From assembly GCA_000934385.1 (NCBI GenBank), contig KN880687.1:1-33699 (forward strand): 33,699 nucleotides of DNA, written 5' to 3'. A program made the translations under genes and the position numbers. This stretch comes from Cylindrobasidium torrendii FP15055 ss-10. Lineage: Eukaryota; Basidiomycota; Agaricomycetes; Agaricales; Physalacriaceae. The number at the start of each line of letters is the position of its first letter. Positions within the stretch are counted from its first letter, which is position 1. Shown piece after piece: positions 32,105 to 33,699 of this stretch. The notes under the pieces are model-generated. The model was not told the DNA's origin. It did no database searches and saw only the letters and a list, made by a program, of their open reading frames with translations.

Positions 32105-32880
32105 TTATCGCATGGTTTTCGCGCGCTTTTTCTCCTTCAGCGCCTTCTCTCTGTCGGAGTGCTCCTTGAAGAACTCGAGGACCTTGGCGCTGTCGACGAA
32201 TTGCTCCATCGTGATGAACTGTGGTAGGCCCCAGTCGTCCTGCGCAAAGCGGAAAGTCATGGTATTCTCGCCGATGAGGTGTGCGCCCGTGGTCGAGTCG
32301 GCGATGATAGTTAACTGTATGGCAATGTCAGCATGTAGGATTGGTTATGGACGGGTGGCGATGGTGGGAATTTTGATGGGCGGAATGCGGAATGCGAATA
32401 GATGGAGCGGACGCGGGGACAGAGATGGAATGGAGAGGGCACATACATGGACGACAATGGCCTCGGCGGCCTCGATAACTGAATGTATCTCGATCTGTAG
32501 CAGAACTTCGCATCAGCATGCTGGTTCATTTCATGGAAACCCTTTGCCCTCGAGGTGTTTCTAGGCCTTCCCAACGCTGTATTTCCACACGACCACAAGG
32601 CCAGAGAAGATGGAAGCACCAGACGCACCGCAAAAGTTTCATACACCTTGCATAGGTAGCCCCAGTATTCCTCGTATTGCTTTCCGTTCAATCGTGGTCT
32701 GTTCAGGCTTTTTGGCAGATACCAATGCTCGAAGGAGGGGTGCATGTACATCTGGAGCGAGCCAGTGTCCAGTCGTTCGAGGTGTGCAAGAAAATTGAGG
32801 ACGAGGAGCAAGGATGCGGAAGGATGCGCGGGTGGGTGCCAGATTGTGGACTTGACCGAGTGCGGATGGGCGGTCGGCAT
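32105..32880 (-). CDS. NTF2/SnoaL-like fold small protein
   Basis: Three exons (32629-32880, 32447-32494, 32105-32314) give 169 residues in frame. Composition and layout fit the NTF2-like superfamily: an N-terminal helix pair (LLLVLNFLAHLERLDTGSLQMYMHPSFEHWYLP), then YEEYWGYLCKVYETF, and beta strands HSVIEAAEAIVVHLTIIADSTTGAHLIGENTMTFRFAQDD. Such proteins may be enzymes or carriers; no catalytic residue can be named, so function is open. The C-terminus is a charged helix (KEHSDREKALKEKKRAKTM). The two introns (134 and 132 nt) are far longer than the window norm of about 49. The start at 32880 is the first Met before conserved sequence; an upstream in-frame ATG at 33003 adds 41 residues of poor quality. 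Confidence 0.68.
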
Positions 32881-32974
32881 TGTGCTAGCTCTGATGCATT
32901 CCCTGCTGCGTCGGCGCTGATGAGTTCGTGATGGTGGGAGGAAAGGAAGGAAGGGTTCCGGCGTCCCCAGGCTG

Positions 32975-32983
32975 GTATATATA
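32975..32983 (-). promoter_or_regulatory. TATA-like element upstream of the NTF2-like gene
   Basis: TATATATAT-type run about 95-103 bp upstream of the ATG at 32880. It supports that start over the in-frame ATG at 33003, which would lie upstream of the element. Confidence 0.4.
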
Positions 32984-33699
32984 TGTATGGGGTCTAGCCC
33001 CATATGTCGTGGGAGAAACGAGCTAATCCAGAAAAAAAAGCATGAGGACCCTGGACCCCCGTACTTTTACGTCAGAGCGGGTGATTTAGAGAGATTCAAG
33101 GATGCAGGGTGCGATTAGATGGTGCTTTGGAAACAGACCCCCCATGGGGTGCCATAGTTCGAGGAAGAGTCAGTCGATGTGCAAGATATCTTGACGGTGC
33201 AGAAATCAATGTGCCGCAGAACAGCTGGGCATAAGAGACGGCAGGCAGTTGACGACGTGAGCTTTACGAGCCTGCCCGCAGCCCGCGGCTTGTCTCGCCT
33301 GCGACTTCCTTGGCCAATACAGTGCTTTTGTTATCTGTGGCTTTCTGGCTCGTCCCGCACAAGAGGGGCGTGATCGGCCGATAACGCACAGGTGATGGCT
33401 TGCGAAATAATGATTGTATCTAATCTTGCCGAGCGGCCGATAGCCTCCGGCCGCGTTTGCCGAGCTTTGCGTCCTTAGGATGTTAAAGTCGTTGTTAACT
33501 ATAAAGTAAAGGAATTATTCTAAGTAAGGTGGAACAGAACTATAGGGAAGATAATTTACAGTATGTCGTGCATGCGGTGAGTCACCGTGCCCATCGTGAG
33601 TATCAGGATTCGAAGGTGCCCACACAATCATGTACATAATGTCGCGACTACACACAAGAATCCTCATTACCCGATCATTACCTCTAGCTCTCCACCAAG
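32984..33699. other. Right end of window, no gene seen
   Basis: About 700 bp without a convincing reading frame. The 9-mer CGGCCGATA occurs twice, at 33375-33383 and 33434-33442, within a short GC-rich patch; the rest is AT-rich. A neighbouring gene may begin beyond the window. Confidence 0.35.

Overview
The window looks like nuclear DNA of a basidiomycete, probably a mushroom-forming Agaricomycete. Genes are densely packed on both strands. They are broken by many very short GT-AG introns, mostly 43-61 nt, and the protein set is fungal (Spa2/polarisome, Bub2, a fused CYP505 P450-reductase, PanB). Exon models were made by hand by joining reading frames at GT/AG sites. For ten of the twelve spliced or intact genes the modelled exon lengths sum to a multiple of three and the product aligns with its family. 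The exceptions are the deaminase-like gene, which carries an apparent one-base break, and the small unrecognised proteins, for which no family check was possible.

Layout, left to right: PEX1 peroxisomal AAA ATPase (-, 356-4039); Spa2-like polarisome scaffold (+, 4947-8143); an F-box/leucine-rich-repeat-like protein (-, 8432-10163); the beta subunit of the Snf1/AMPK kinase, intronless (+, 11295-12752); a putative zinc-dependent deaminase of the OTT_1508-like type (-, 13263-15439); AP-4 adaptor epsilon subunit (-, 15560-18838); Bub2-type TBC GTPase-activating protein (+, 18941-20147); an uncharacterised 245-aa protein (-, 20574-21360); UBE2S-type ubiquitin-conjugating enzyme (-, 22386-23383); ketopantoate hydroxymethyltransferase PanB (+, 23664-24715); a self-sufficient CYP505 fatty-acid hydroxylase (-, 25189-29253); a broken inverted second copy of the 245-aa gene (+, 30112-30877); a small acidic Ser/Pro-rich protein (-, 31019-31575); and an NTF2/SnoaL-like small protein (-, 32105-32880).

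Most genes are housekeeping (peroxisome import, polarity, energy sensing, vesicle coat, mitotic exit, APC/C ubiquitin chain formation, pantothenate synthesis) and show no sign of forming one pathway. Several are arranged head-to-head over short shared promoters (AP-4 epsilon/BUB2, 102 bp; UBE2S/PanB, 280 bp). The parts that look accessory are the deaminase-like gene, the CYP505 gene with its 8-nt microexon, and the duplicated 245-aa family flanking UBE2S-PanB-CYP505. I found no RNA genes, transposons, CRISPR arrays or obvious tandem repeats.
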